Origin: Podocnemis expansa
Lineage: Eukaryota > Chordata > Testudines > Podocnemididae
Direction: 5' to 3'
Length of the DNA: 64,000 nt
Assembly (NCBI GenBank): GCA_007922195.1
Contig: ML681967.1
Span: forward strand, 11,183,858-11,247,857
Numbering within the stretch: the first letter of the stretch is position 1; each line of letters begins with the position of its first letter. Below, in pieces: positions 1 through 10,888 of the stretch. Made by a program: the position numbers and the translations under genes. A model generated the notes under the pieces. It was not told the origin of the DNA. It did no database searches and was given only the letters and a program-made list of their open reading frames with translations.

Positions 1-3000
1 GAACCTGGTCAACATTTATGCCCCGACATCGGGCCCGGAGCGGGTGCAATTTTATCGTCAGGCGGCCGCCTTCCTCGGCACCTTGGATCCTCGAGAGTGC
101 CTGGTCCTCGGCGGGGATTTTAACACCACCCTTGAGGAACGGGACCACACGGGGACCGAGCAGTGTCCGGCCGCCGCGGACGTCCTCAGGGAGGTGATTG
201 ACCATCACTCCCTGGCGGACGTCTGGCGCGACCACCACCTGGACGATGGGGAGACCTTCACCTTTGTCCGGGTGGGGAACCATCGGTCGTGCCACTCCCG
301 GTTGGACTGCATTTACCTGTCCTGACATCATCTTGCACGGGCCCACTCCTCCAGCATTCGGCCGGCCCCTTTCTTGGATCACCATCTGGCGACCGTGACG
401 GTCTCTCTCTTGGCGGAGAGGCCGGGACCGGCCTATTGGCACTTTAACAACAGCCTGCTGGAGGATGTGGGCTTCGTGGCGTCCTTCCGGGAGTTTTGGC
501 TGGCCTGGAGGAGCCAGAGGTCCGCCCTTCCCTCGGCGCGGCGTTGGTGGGACGTGGGGAAAGTGCGTGCCCGGCTCTTCTGCCGTGACTACACCCGGGG
601 GGCCAGCTGGCGCAGGGATGTGGAGATAGAGCAGCTGGAGTGGGAGGTTTTGGAGCTTGAGAGGCGTCTGGTCATCAGTCCTGAGGATCCATCCCTCCGC
701 GAGGCGCACCAGGAGAGGCAGGAGGAGCTGCGGGCCCTCGAGGACCTTCGGGCCCGGGGTGCCTTCGTTCGATCCCGCATCCAGCTCCTTCGGGAGATGG
801 ATCGCGGCTCCCGCTTCTTCTATGCCCTGGAGAAACAGAGGGGGGCTAAAAAGCACGTCACCTGCCTCTTGGCGGAGGACGGCACCCCCCTCACGGATCC
901 GGTGGAGATGCGTGGAAGGGCCAGGGCCTTCTACGCCGGTCTTTTCTCCCCGGATCCGACCAACCCTAACACCTGCAGGGTGCTCTGGAATGAACTTCCC
1001 ACGGTCAGCGAGGGTGCCCGGGACCGGCTGGAGCTGCCTCTCACTCTAGCCGAGTTCTCGGAAGCCCTACATCTCATGCCCAATAACAAATCTCCGGGCA
1101 TGGACAGGCTGACCGTGGAGTTCTACCGTGCGTTCTGGGACGCCCTCGGCCCGGACCTCGCCGCCGTCTGGGCCGAGTCCAAGGAGAGCGGAGAGCTCCC
1201 CCTTTCTTGCCGGCGGGCGGTGCTGGCCCTGCTGCCCAAGAAGGGGGACCTCCGCGATCTTCGGAACTGGCATCCCGTCTCACTCCTCAGCACGGACTAC
1301 AAAATAGTAGCCAAGGCCATCTCGCTGCGCCTGGGGTCCGTGCTGCAGGACGTGATCCATCCTGACCAGACCTACACCGTCCCGGGCCGTTCCATCTTTA
1401 GTAACCTCTATCTGGTCCGGGATCTCCTAGAGCTCGGGTGTAGGGATGGTCTGTCATTCGCCATCCTGGCCCTGGACCAGGAGAAAGCGTTCGACAGGAT
1501 GGACCACGGGTATCTCCTGGGCACCCTGCGGGCGTTTGGCTTCGGGCCCCGGTTTGTGGGGTTTCTCCAGGTGCTGTACGCCTCCGCGGAGTGTCTGGTC
1601 AAGCTCAACTGGACCCTGACCGAGCCTGTCAGCTTTGGGCGAGGAGTGCGTCAAGGCTGTCCGCTGTTGGGCCAGCTGTACGCTCTGGCCATCGAGCCCT
1701 TCCTCTGTCTCCTCCATCGGAGGCTGACAGGGTTGGTGCTCCCTGAGTCAGAGCTGCGGCTGGTCTTGTCGGCGTACGCTGATGACGTACTCCTCGTGGT
1801 CCAGGACCCGGGCGACCTGGTGCGGTTGGAGGCTTGTCAGGCCATCTACTCGGCAGCCTCCTCCGCCCGGGTCAACTGGGTCAAGAGCTCTGGCCTGATG
1901 GTAGGGGCCGGGTGGCCGGTCAGCTCCCTCCCACCCGTGCTTCAGGCCATCCGGTGGAGCGCGGGTCCGCTGCTCTATCTGGGCGTTTACCTTTCTGCCA
2001 CCCATCCGTCCCCGGGGGAGAACTGGCATGAATTAGAGGGCAGGGTTGCTGACCGGCTCCGGAGCTGGACAGGACTGCTGCGGTGCCTCTCCCTTCGGGG
2101 ACGGGCACTGGTCATCAACCAGCTCGTCCTGTCCATGCTCTGGCACCGGCTCAACACCCTGAGCCCACCCCCGGGCTTCCTGGACAGCCTCCAGAAGACA
2201 ATTCTGGAGTTCTTCTGGCCAGGACTGCACTGGGTCTCTGCAGGGACTCTGAGCCTTCCCCTGGAGGAAGGGGGGCAGGGCCTGTGCTGCGTCCGCAGCC
2301 AGCTCCACACCTTCTGCCTCCAGGCCCTGCAGAGACTCCTTTATGGTGCAGGTAGTCCGGCATGGAGCCACTTGGCACGTACCTTCCTCCGTCGCTACCG
2401 AGGGCTCCGATACGACCGGCAGCTCTTTTATCTCAACCTGAGACGTGCTCCGTGAGACGTCTCCGAGCTGCCAGCCTTCTACCATGACCTCCTCTGGACC
2501 TGGAGGCTCTTTGCAGCCTCCAGGTCGGTTATACCCCTCGCGGAGCCCCTGCTACACAACCTCCATCTCGGTGTGCAGGTGGCGGAGGCCCCCTCCGTGA
2601 GGCGGAGGTTGGTCATGGCAGGTGTCACCCGGGTCAGAGATCTCCTGGACTATGCCCGGGGGGACTAGGTGGATCCCCATGAGCTGGCTCAGCGCATGGG
2701 GCTCTCCACCCCTCGTACTCCCCGGCGCCTACTCCAGGAGGTGAGGGCTGCTTTGCCTCCCGCTGCTCGGGCTTACCTCGGGCAGGTCCTGCGAGAGGGT
2801 ACTCCCCACCCCCCTCTCAGCCCCGGCCCTCCAGAACTCTTGATCGGGCCTCGGCCCCATCAGCCCCCCCAGCCATCCCCGCCCCATACTCCGAGCTGGC
2901 TGCTAGACCTGCAGCCGGTCTCTTTCCGAACCGCGCCCCGGAAACATCTCTACATGCTCGTGCTCCATACCATCCATTTCCTCGCCCTAGTGTCCCGCCC

Positions 3001-3802
3001 TGATACAAAGTGGCAGGACCTGATTCCACCCGCGGTGGGTGAGGAACCCCGGTGGGCCAGTCTGTATGCCACCCTCACTCCAAGGCCCGCCGGGGACATC
3101 AGTTGGTGGCTCCTCCATGGAGCCGTGAGCATGGGCGTGTTCTTGGCGCGGTTCACCCCTCGCCCCGACACCTGCCCCTTTTGCGGTGCGAGGGAGACCC
3201 TGGCGCACGTCTATTTAGACTGCACCAGGTTGCAGCCCCTTTTCCAGCTCCTCCAGAACCTCCTATTGAGGTTCTGGCTGCACTTTTCCCCACACATGTA
3301 CCTTTATGCACTCCCTATCTGTGGCCCCACTAAGTCACGGGACCTCCTCGCCAACCTCCTCTTGGCTTACGTGAAAGTGGCCACCTATAAAACTCGGGAG
3401 AGGAGGTTGGCAGAGGGAGGGGCCTGCGACTGTGGGGCCTATTTCTGCTCCCTCGTCCGTGCATGTCTCCGGGCAGAGTTCCTCTGGGCTGCATCCGCTG
3501 GCTCCTTCGACACCTTTCGGGAGCAGTGGGCGCTGTCCGGGGTTCTCTGCTCGGTATCCCCTTCTGAAACCCTAGTTTTGAACCTGTGACCTTCACACCC
3601 GTCCCTGTTTTCTCTTTCGTTGTCCCCCGGACTCTTTTGAAGCCCCGTCTAGTGCCGGTTCCCCCCTAGGCTGGGGAAAGGCTTTAGAAGTGGGTGGGCG
3701 CCGGGATCCTTCAATAGGATGCACCTGGCACCAACTCCTTCCCTCACAAACTCCCCTGTTTGCAGTCCTCTGTTCGCAAGCTCCCTCTGGTCGCTCTAGC
3801 AG
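1..3802 (+). mobile_element. Tx1-clade LINE (L1 superfamily), 5' end outside window
   Basis: Non-LTR retrotransposon whose ORF2 and a short 3' UTR (about 3590-3802) lie in the window; the 5' part is cut off by the window start. It is far more GC-rich than the surrounding DNA. The right limit is set where sequence matching an antisense CR1 begins at about 3803. The CR1's own 3' half is not found to the right, so this LINE probably inserted into that CR1 and the missing CR1 part lies before position 1. That order is inference. Confidence 0.75.
2..3589 (+). pseudogene. Tx1-like LINE ORF2: endonuclease, reverse transcriptase, C-terminal zinc knuckle
   Basis: Encodes the replication protein of a Tx1/L1-group non-LTR element, which nicks target DNA and copies the element RNA at the nick. 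One reading frame runs from base 2 to the stop at 3587-3589 without a frameshift. It is broken only by TGA at 323-325, TGA at 2453-2455 and TAG at 2666-2668; the first two look like CGA-to-TGA CpG decay and the third like TGG-to-TAG. Order of parts: EEP endonuclease (GGDFN near 112-126, RLDCIY just before the first stop), linker, reverse transcriptase with NNKSPG near 1084 and YADD at 1775-1786, and a C-x2-C-x7-H-x4-C knuckle at 3173-3223. The ORF start lies outside the window. The low number of defects suggests a young copy. The Tx1 assignment rests on the linker and RT wording and is my recognition. Confidence 0.8.
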
Positions 3803-5206
3803 TGCATTGAGCCCTTCAGCTTTTTTCTCATTCTCCATCACAAGGATGCCTGCCCTGTGCAGAAAGGGACCTACACCATCCCTGATTCTCTTTTTGTTAC
3901 TAACATACTTGTAGAACCCCTTCTTGTTATCCTTTACATCCCTCGCCAGCTGCAACTCCATTTGTCCTTTGGCCTTTCTGATTTTATCACTGCAGTCCCT
4001 AGCAATATCTTTATATGCCTCCTCGGTCATCTGACCAAGCTTCCACTTTCTGTAAGCTTCCTTTTTATGTTTAAGCTCAGAGCAGAATTCTCGGCTAAGC
4101 CATTCAGGCTGCCTCACATGTTTGTTCTTTCTCCTAATTGGAATGGTAACTTCCTGTGCCCTTAGCAGGTTTTCTTTAAAATATAACCAATTCTCTTGGA
4201 CTCCTCTCCCCTTCAGATTAGCTTCCCAAGGAATCCTGCCCATCAGTTCCCTGAGGGAGCCAAAATCTGCTTTTTTGAAGTCCAGGGTTTGTGTTTTGCT
4301 TCTTTCCTTCCTTCCTTTAATCAGCATCCTGAACTCAACCATGTCATGGTCACTACTGCCTAGCTTGTCATTTACCTCTACCTTTCTGATCAATCGTTCC
4401 GTGTTTGTGAGCAGCAGGCTGAGAGGTGCAAGGTCCTTAGTTGGTTCCTCTAGCATTTGTACTAGAAAGATGTCCCCAACACTCTCTAAAAACTTCCTGG
4501 ATTGCCCATGCACTGCTGTATTGGCCTCCCAGTAGATGTCAGGGTAATTGAAGTTCCCCATCAGCACCAGGGCCTGTGATCTAGAAGCTTCTGCTAGTTG
4601 TCCATAGAACACCTCATCCACCTCCTGCTTCTGGTCTGGTGGTCTATAGCAGACCCCCACCACAACATCCCCCTTGTTGCTTTCCCCTCTTAGTGTAACC
4701 CACAGACTTTCTACAGGCACGCTTCCACTTCCATAATGGAGCTCTGAGCAGTCATAGAGCTCTTTTACATATAATGCTACTCCTCCCCCTCTTCTTCCCT
4801 GCCTGTCTTTCCTGAACAGTTTATACCCATCCATGGCAGAGCTCCGGTCATGCAGGCTATCTCACCACGTCTCCGTTATTCCTATGATATCATAGTTCCT
4901 TGTCTGCAGTAGTATTACCAATTCTTCTTCCTTATTTCCCAGGCTCCTTGCATTAGTGTATAGGTACCTAAGATACCCGGCCGATTGCCCTATTTTGTCA
5001 TGTTGATTTCCAATTCTATTACATAAACCTCCTTGCATTTTTTCTTGCAGTTCTCCTCCCCCACTCCTCTCACACATTGGGGCTTCAGTAGAACATTTAA
5101 GACAATTACTTGATTCCCCCCCCATGTTCCAACTACCTTCTCTTTTACTCCTGGTGCTACAGTTGCAGCACCCTCCAAGTTCCATCCCTTCCCCTAGATC
5201 ACCCAC
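3803..5206 (-). pseudogene. CR1 ORF2 fragment (endonuclease and start of linker)
   Basis: N-terminal part of the CR1 replication protein. Reading leftwards from 5206, the frame gives the start of the EEP endonuclease (LYTNARSLGNK, then IIGITETW), an in-frame TGA at 4862-4864 where tryptophan is expected, then the rest of the endonuclease (GVCYRPPDQKQEVDEVF, the GNFNYPDI catalytic block, SSDHDMVEF). It continues into the linker and breaks off at about 3803 before the reverse transcriptase. The open frame beyond that point runs antisense into the neighbouring LINE and is not CR1 coding. With the RT missing it cannot be functional. Confidence 0.85.
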
Positions 5207-5270
5207 ATTGTCACTTACCTGTGGGCTTTGGTCTCCTTCCCCCGTTGAACCTAGTTTAAAGCCCTCCTCA

Positions 5271-5510
5271 CTAGGTCAGCCAGTCTGTGCCCAAACATGC
5301 TCTTCCCCTTCTGGACAGGTGAAGGCCATCTCTGCCTATAAATCCTCTGTCCTGAAACAGAACTCCACGGTCAAGGAAGCCAAATCCCTCCTGACCACAC
5401 CATCTTTGCAGCCAGGCATTCACCTCTAGGATGCATCTGTCTCTTCTCAGGCCTCTAGCCTTGAATGGAAGGATCGATGAGAACACCACCTGTGCTCCAA
5501 ACTCCTTCAC
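5271..5510 (-). pseudogene. CR1 ORF1 C-terminal fragment (SGNH esterase end)
   Basis: About 80 codons matching the C-terminus of the intact ORF1 at 9227-10291, including the DGLHLS block that holds the esterase Asp-His pair. The first two thirds, including the GDS nucleophile block, are missing by 5' truncation. The last residues differ from the intact copy, ending TDWLT in place of the expected ADLVRR, which indicates a small frameshift just before the stop. Confidence 0.8.
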
Positions 5511-5531
5511 CCTCGCTCCCAGAGCCCTGGA

Positions 5532-6197
5532 GTAGATGTGTAGCAGAGGGTATGCAGCTGGGGTTGTGGGGTGACTGTTTGGTTGGGGGGGGTGTAGTTG
5601 AGGGGTGGGGTGGCTGTGTGTGAGGGGTGTAGCTGGGGGCTGGAGGCTTAGTTCTGGCCTCTGCAGTGATGGGAGGGTCCATCACAGGCAGCAGGGGGCT
5701 GGGGGAAGGAAGGATGGGCCTGACTGGGCTGAGAGGGAACAGCAGTGGGGTGAGAGTTTGCTCTGGGTGGCAGGGAGCCACTGTGGCAAAGGGGGAAGTG
5801 GGTGCTGCACCATCCTCCCCTGCCCAACCTTCCCACTCCCCAGATTCCCCGCTGACCCCCCTCACAAAGCCACCCTTGTTCTCCCTTCCTCTCTTGTCAC
5901 TCTTCTGTTCCCCACACGGCTGCCATTGTCCTCTTTTGCCACCCCTGCTCTGCTCTGCTGCCCACACTCACTCCTGCCACTGCACATGACTCCTGACCTC
6001 CCATGTTTTGCCACCCCTGTTCTGCTACCCCTACTACTCTACATAGAAGCATTTCTGAAACATTGTGCAATGGTTCATGAATATTCATAAGTGATTTAAG
6101 TTAATTTGAATATTCATAGATTTTTAAATGGTGGTGTGCTTCAAAAATTTGAAGGTATCAAGGTGTGCCACAACAGAGAAAAGGTTGGGAACCACTG
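5532..6197. mobile_element. hAT-type DNA transposon fragment, copy 1
   Basis: Collinear with the right part of the complete hAT element at 40210-42258: the GC-rich G-run block, the GAATATTCAT stretches near 6080-6115, and the terminal stretch ending GGTTGGGAACCACTG at 6197. The left part is replaced by the antisense CR1 at about 5531. The following 8 bases (6198-6205, GGTTACCT) would be one copy of its target duplication; the other should lie left of the window. Confidence 0.75.
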
Positions 6198-9005
6198 GGT
6201 TACCTACAGTAACCGTCCTTCTTCGAGATGGGCTGCTCAGATCCATTCAGTATTAGGTGTCTCCGTTCCAGAGCGCCAGATTGGCCGGAAAAATTTTGTC
6301 CTAGCCTGTTGGAAGAAGGGAGGTGGCTACCGCCCCTCGCTCCACCCACGGCTACATATACGGCCACCTCCCCGCCTCCTCCTCAGTTCCTTGGAGTCAC
6401 CAACTCCAGAAGTGGGGACAAAGGAGAGGGACCTGAATGGATCCGAGCAGCCCATCTCGAAGAAAGATGTAGGTAACTCATTGTATTTCTTCAAGCGCTA
6501 CTCGAATGCATTCAGTATTAGGTGACTACTAGCCATGCTGACGGATGGCGGACGGAGTTGGCACTTCCACCTTCAGCACAGCAACAAGCACCGCGAGGCA
6601 GACCCTCCAGCAAGACACCTGCCAAGGAAGTGGCAAGTGGGCCTGACGGCCCAGAGGGGCAAGGGCTGAGGGTCCGCCAGGATGGGGTAGGCCTGCACCC
6701 ACCGAGGCCGAAAAATATAGGTCAGGCCAGGTCACCTGGGTTGAGGAAGGGAAGACAATCAAAGAATGGATTGCGCGGGTGCCCTGCCTAAGAGGAAACT
6801 TGGAATGTAACTGGCTGACAAGTCTGGTCTAGGACACATTCTGTGGATGCGCAAGAGAAACGTTAAAGGCTAGCAAGAGGACTAGCCAAGTGGGCGCATC
6901 TTGGGCGGGAACACAAAGAAAGGGTCATAGGGCACCGCAGGCTTCCAGGAGCCACCTAGTCATGGCTGGTGACTGCTAGGTGTGCATGAAGCAAAGGGAG
7001 AAGGGCGATGGCTGCTATAGAGTATGCGGCCATGCAGATTGTCTGAACAAAGAGTGAAATAAGGGTATAAACCACGAGGTGGCTTGGCGTTGACTGCGAA
7101 GGCCATGAAACACGGCCCATGGCATATAGGTTCAGGTCAAGCAAGACAGGGCCTTCACTGTGAATTAATGACCTGGTAGCGCAGAAGTGCACAATTTCAA
7201 CTGAGTTGCCCCTATGACGCTCTTGCAGGAGAGAGGCTCAGAAAGTGCTGGCCACAACATGGCCTGGGCAATGCTGACGGAAAGTCCTATAGGCTGCTAG
7301 AATATAGGGAGCCCCTCCCCCCACCCCCATCTAGACCTGCCGGATTTTCCCCTCGAAGCTCTCACTAGAGCATGAGGGAAAAAGGAGAGGAGCGGAAAAG
7401 AGCTCTCACTATCGTCTAGTGAGTCCCTAGGTGACTGAGGGGATCAAAGGACAGCCAGAAGAAAAGACCCCCAGATTCAGTACCTATGGTGTTGTCTGAA
7501 GGGTAGTGGTACCTTTTGCCAGCCAGGGTTGCCAAGGAGGGCATTTCTTAATACATGGGTATTGTTTCTAGGCTTGAGAAGGGAGCCTAAACCGAGTGGT
7601 TGCCACTTCGAAGGACACCCTGGCATCAGAGAATCAAATGGGGTCCCCTCCCAGGGGACCCAAAGGCGGGGAAAAGAAGGGGGGGAAACCCCCCAAAACC
7701 ACCATATGTTGCCTAGGAAGAGGGTTCTCTGCATATCACACCATGGGAACGGCAGTGGTGTCAACAGGGTCCTTGAGAAAGGGGAAAGGAGACTGCAAAT
7801 ATGCCAGATGCCACCAAGGCATGTAGGGAGGGAGTGATAGCCCCAACGGGCTGCACAGAGTATAATGGGTGGCCACACCGGGAAGCAGGGCGGAACAGAA
7901 GCGGGGGTGTTGAGTGTCATGCCCTGCCATGGGAAGATCAAAGGGCATGGGTTATGTAAGTGCCCTGGAAATAAGGGACCTTTTGTCTAACATAGACAGC
8001 CGTCCCCAAGGCGGCGGATATCGGGTACTATATTTGCGAGGGCACTCGAAGGGGTAGGCCCCATAGTTTCCCGACATATGGAACACAATGTGTTCTCCTT
8101 ACAGGATTTAGGTATTCCCGGTCATACTTTGGCGGGCCTGGGGTACCATGGGCAATCCTGAAAGTGGTAGACCAAGGTGAAGGTTCTTGTAAAGTGACTC
8201 TGGTGGAATCTGAACCCACAACCTTTGAATCACTAACCTTTGCTATATCCCTAGCAGCAGCCTAGAAGGCCAACATGCTATCCATTGCAGCACAGTGCCC
8301 TTGTGCAAGGGTGGGAAGGAAGGGGGGGGGAATGGGCCGTACCTACGGTCCATACAGCGCTATATCCCACTCTATATACACCTTCCCGATAATGTCTTCC
8401 CAGGCAGCTGTATTCCCATACAGATGTGTCCCCTTCATTGGGCATGATAATCCTGAAGGAGGGTTGAGGTCTCAGTGCAGGGGGAAGCTGTATGACCAGG
8501 GACGTCCCCCCACCTTTCCCCAACCCGGATACGCGGGGTCCTACCTGGGACATGCATCACGATCACAGGCACAGTCCTACTAGGGGGGGTCTTCGGACGT
8601 GCGCGTCTCAGAGCCCCGCCAAAGGTAGACTTCAACGAGACATGTCTCCATCACTTGGTGGGGGTAGGATGGGGAATGCGGTGGGACGTATTCGGGAAGG
8701 GAGCTGATGCAATGGGAGAGGGACAGTTTCCGTTGGGAGGGTCGCTGTTAAAGAGGAAGTGCTGTTGCCAAACCCCCGATGCTGCACGAACCAGGCCAGA
8801 GGAATATGAAGTCAGGGCCTAGGAGGTTCCTGGCAGACCCGTCCTCCCTATGGGGGGGGGTGTGCTAGTGGCGCCATAGGTCTTTGTCTCCTTAAGACAA
8901 GGGGGTAGCAGTAGCCAGAAGGCTCGCGCTCTTGAAGGTGGATGAAAACCTTTTTGCCCGTCACGAATGCGACAGCGAAAAGCAAGGGGCTGACCTGCCC
9001 AAAGA
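6198..9005 (-). mobile_element. DIRS-type element 1, left part (3' end of the element)
   Basis: Left half of a DIRS-like retroelement whose sense strand is minus. It holds the inverted terminal repeat and internal complementary region (6200-6530), then about 2.5 kb without any frame I can assign. The stretch near 6690-6745 matches 33100-33160 of element 2. The remainder lies at 14167-16330, beyond an inserted CR1. The right limit (about 9005) is the approximate 5' edge of that CR1. In DIRS elements this region should encode reverse transcriptase, RNase H and tyrosine recombinase; I see none of the usual motifs. Confidence 0.6.
6200..6530. repeat. DIRS terminal repeat plus internal complementary region, element 1
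   Basis: The block is bounded by inverted arms: 6220-6250 (GAGATGGGCTGCTCAGATCC and following) and its complement at 6431-6470. It is followed by a second junction reading ACTCGAATGCATTCAGTATTAGG near 6500-6523. That last part matches the outer edge of the right terminus at about 16285-16316 in inverse. Such a joined complement of both termini is the hallmark of DIRS elements, which lack target duplications and replicate through circles. Confidence 0.6.
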
Positions 9006-9097
9006 GTTGGGAGTTTGCGAGGGAAGGAGTTGGTCCCAGGTGAGTCCTAGGTGATTGGATTGTGTCTTTTTCCCTCCAGGTGATTTGCTGACTGTGT

Positions 9098-9107
9098 NNN
9101 NNNNNNN
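9098..9107. other. Assembly gap (10 N)
   Basis: Ten N in the CR1 5' UTR. An exact run of ten usually marks a gap of unknown size, so sequence on either side may not be contiguous. Confidence 0.95.
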
Positions 9108-9226
9108 CAAGGGGCCAGGGCTGACCTAGGCAGAGAAGGCCTTTAAAAGCCACTACTAGAGCGACCAAAGGACAGCAAACAGGGGAGTTTGCAAGGGAGT
9201 TTGAGGAGGAGTTTGGTGAGGCCAAG

Positions 9227-10291
9227 ATGGTGAAGAAGAGCCGCACTGCTGGTGCCAGCGCCCCTGCTATTTCCTTTAGCTCTCTTTCTACCCAGACAGA
9301 GTGTCTGACGATGGATATCTCCACCCACATCCTGATGTGGATTTGCAAGGACTGTGGCCTTCATTTTCCTGCCACTGATGATCAGGCTAGGGAGATGAGC
9401 CTCTGTGATAGGTGCCTTCTGGTGGCATCTCTCCAGAAACAGGTAGGAGAGCTACAGGAGGAGGTGTCACGCCTCAGCGGTATCTATGCCCTAGAAAAGT
9501 TCCTTGACAGTGTCCACGATGAGACCTGCAAGGAGGAGGTCCCTATCCCAGTACCAAGGGCTACTGCCACAGCTCTGGAAATGGATGGGATGCCTATGGC
9601 AGAGGGAGGACAGTGGCAGCTGGTCACCTCTGGCAGTAGACGGTGCTCCACACCTGCTCACATCCCACCATCCCTTGTGGTGAGGAACCGTTATGCGGTG
9701 CTGGACACGATGCAGGAGGTAGAGGAGGTGCCATCCACCCCAAAGGCTGGTCAGATCACAGCCACCTCACCTAAGAGGAAGCGTAGGGTTGTGGTGATTG
9801 GGGACTCCCTCCTGAGAGGAACGGAGGCACCCATCTGTCGTCCTGACAAAGCCTCTAGAGAGGTATGCTGCCTGCCAGGTGCCCGTATCCGTGATGTAAC
9901 GGAGGGATTAACAAAAATCATCCGCCCCTCAGACTACTACCCCATGCTCCTTATCCATGTGGGTACCAATGATACTGCGAGAGGTGATCCTCAGCAGATC
10001 AAAGCTGACTTCAGGGCTCTGGGAGCGAGGGTGAAGGAGTTTGGAGCACAGGTGGTGTTCTCATCAATCCTTCCAGTCAAGGCTAGAGGCCTGAGGAGAG
10101 AGAGATGTATCCTGGAGGTGAATGCCTGGCTGCGAAGATGGTGTGGTCAGGAGGGATTTGGCTTCCTTGACCATGGAGTCCTGTTTCAGGACAGAGGATT
10201 GATAGGCAGAGATGGCCTTCACCTGTCCAAGAAGGGGAAGAGCATATTTGGGCACCAACTGGCTGACCTAGTGAGGAGGGCTTTAAACTAG
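9227..10291 (+). CDS. CR1 ORF1 protein, SGNH/GDS-type esterase (intact)
   Basis: 354 codons from ATG 9227 without interruption. The N-terminal 80 residues include two close Cys pairs (CKDCG and CDRC, about residues 43-63) that look like a small zinc-binding unit, followed by a short helical stretch. From about residue 185 comes the SGNH esterase fold seen in CR1-group ORF1 proteins: IGDSLL with the nucleophilic Ser (GDS at 9800-9808), then HVGTNDT, and DGLHLS near the C-terminus supplying Asp and His. In this LINE group ORF1 proteins bind RNA and carry an esterase whose exact role is not settled. This is the only intact mobile-element frame in the window with all expected catalytic residues visible. 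ORF2 follows after about 210 bp. Confidence 0.88.
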   Translation: MVKKSRTAGASAPAISFSSLSTQTECLTMDISTHILMWICKDCGLHFPATDDQAREMSLCDRCLLVASLQKQVGELQEEVSRLSGIYALEKFLDSVHDETCKEEVPIPVPRATATALEMDGMPMAEGGQWQLVTSGSRRCSTPAHIPPSLVVRNRYAVLDTMQEVEEVPSTPKAGQITATSPKRKRRVVVIGDSLLRGTEAPICRPDKASREVCCLPGARIRDVTEGLTKIIRPSDYYPMLLIHVGTNDTARGDPQQIKADFRALGARVKEFGAQVVFSSILPVKARGLRRERCILEVNAWLRRWCGQEGFGFLDHGVLFQDRGLIGRDGLHLSKKGKSIFGHQLADLVRRALN

Positions 10292-10883
10292 GTTCATCCG
10301 GAGAAGGAGACCAAAGCCCACAGCTAAGTGAGAATGTGGGTGATCTGGGGGGAGGGATGGAACTTGGGGGGTGCTGGGACTGTAGCACCAGCAATAAAAG
10401 AGAAGGTAGCTGGAACATGGGGGGGAATCAAACAAATGTCTTAAGGGCTCTATTGAAGCCCCAGTATGCGAAGAGAGTGGGGAAGGAGAACTCCAAGAAA
10501 AAATGCAAGGAGGTTTATGTAATAGAATTGGAAATCAACATGACAAAATAGGGCAATCAGCCGGATATCTTAGGTGCCTATACACTAATGCGAGGAGCCT
10601 GGGAAATAAGCAAGAAGAATTGGTAATATTAGCGCAGACAGGGAACTATGATATTATAGGAATAACAGAGACGTGGTGGGATAGCCTGCATGACTGGAGT
10701 TCTGCCATGGATGGTTATAAACTGTTCAGGAAGGACAGGCAGGGAAGAAGAGGGGAATGAGTAGCGTTATATGTAAAAGAGCTCTATGACTGCTCAGAGC
10801 TCCATTATGGAAGTGGAAGCGTGCCTGTAGAAAGTCTGTGGGTTACATTGAGAGGGGAAAGCAACAAGGGGGATGTTGTGGTG

Positions 10884-10888
10884 GGTGT
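10884..10888. repeat. Target-site duplication of solo LTR, left copy
   Basis: GGTGT directly before the TG that opens the LTR; repeated at 11679-11683. Confidence 0.9.

Larger units (their letters stand above)
3803..5531 (-). mobile_element. CR1 LINE, truncated at both sides
   Basis: Antisense CR1 matching the + strand copy further right. It runs from the end of ORF1 (right) to the middle of ORF2 (left). The right limit at about 5529-5531 is abrupt and passes directly into hAT-derived sequence, as expected of a 5'-truncated CR1 insertion. The left limit at about 3803 meets the Tx1-like LINE. The 3' half of ORF2 and the 3' tail are absent here. Confidence 0.85.

Noticed and set aside
589..2485. 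Minus-strand open frames opposite the Tx1-like ORF2
   Set aside because: They mirror the GC-rich coding strand and show no recognisable protein; the plus-strand frame has clear RT motifs.
9227..10291. Host SGNH hydrolase gene
   Set aside because: Position directly before CR1 ORF2 and near identity to the ORF1 fragment at 5271-5510 show that it is CR1 ORF1.
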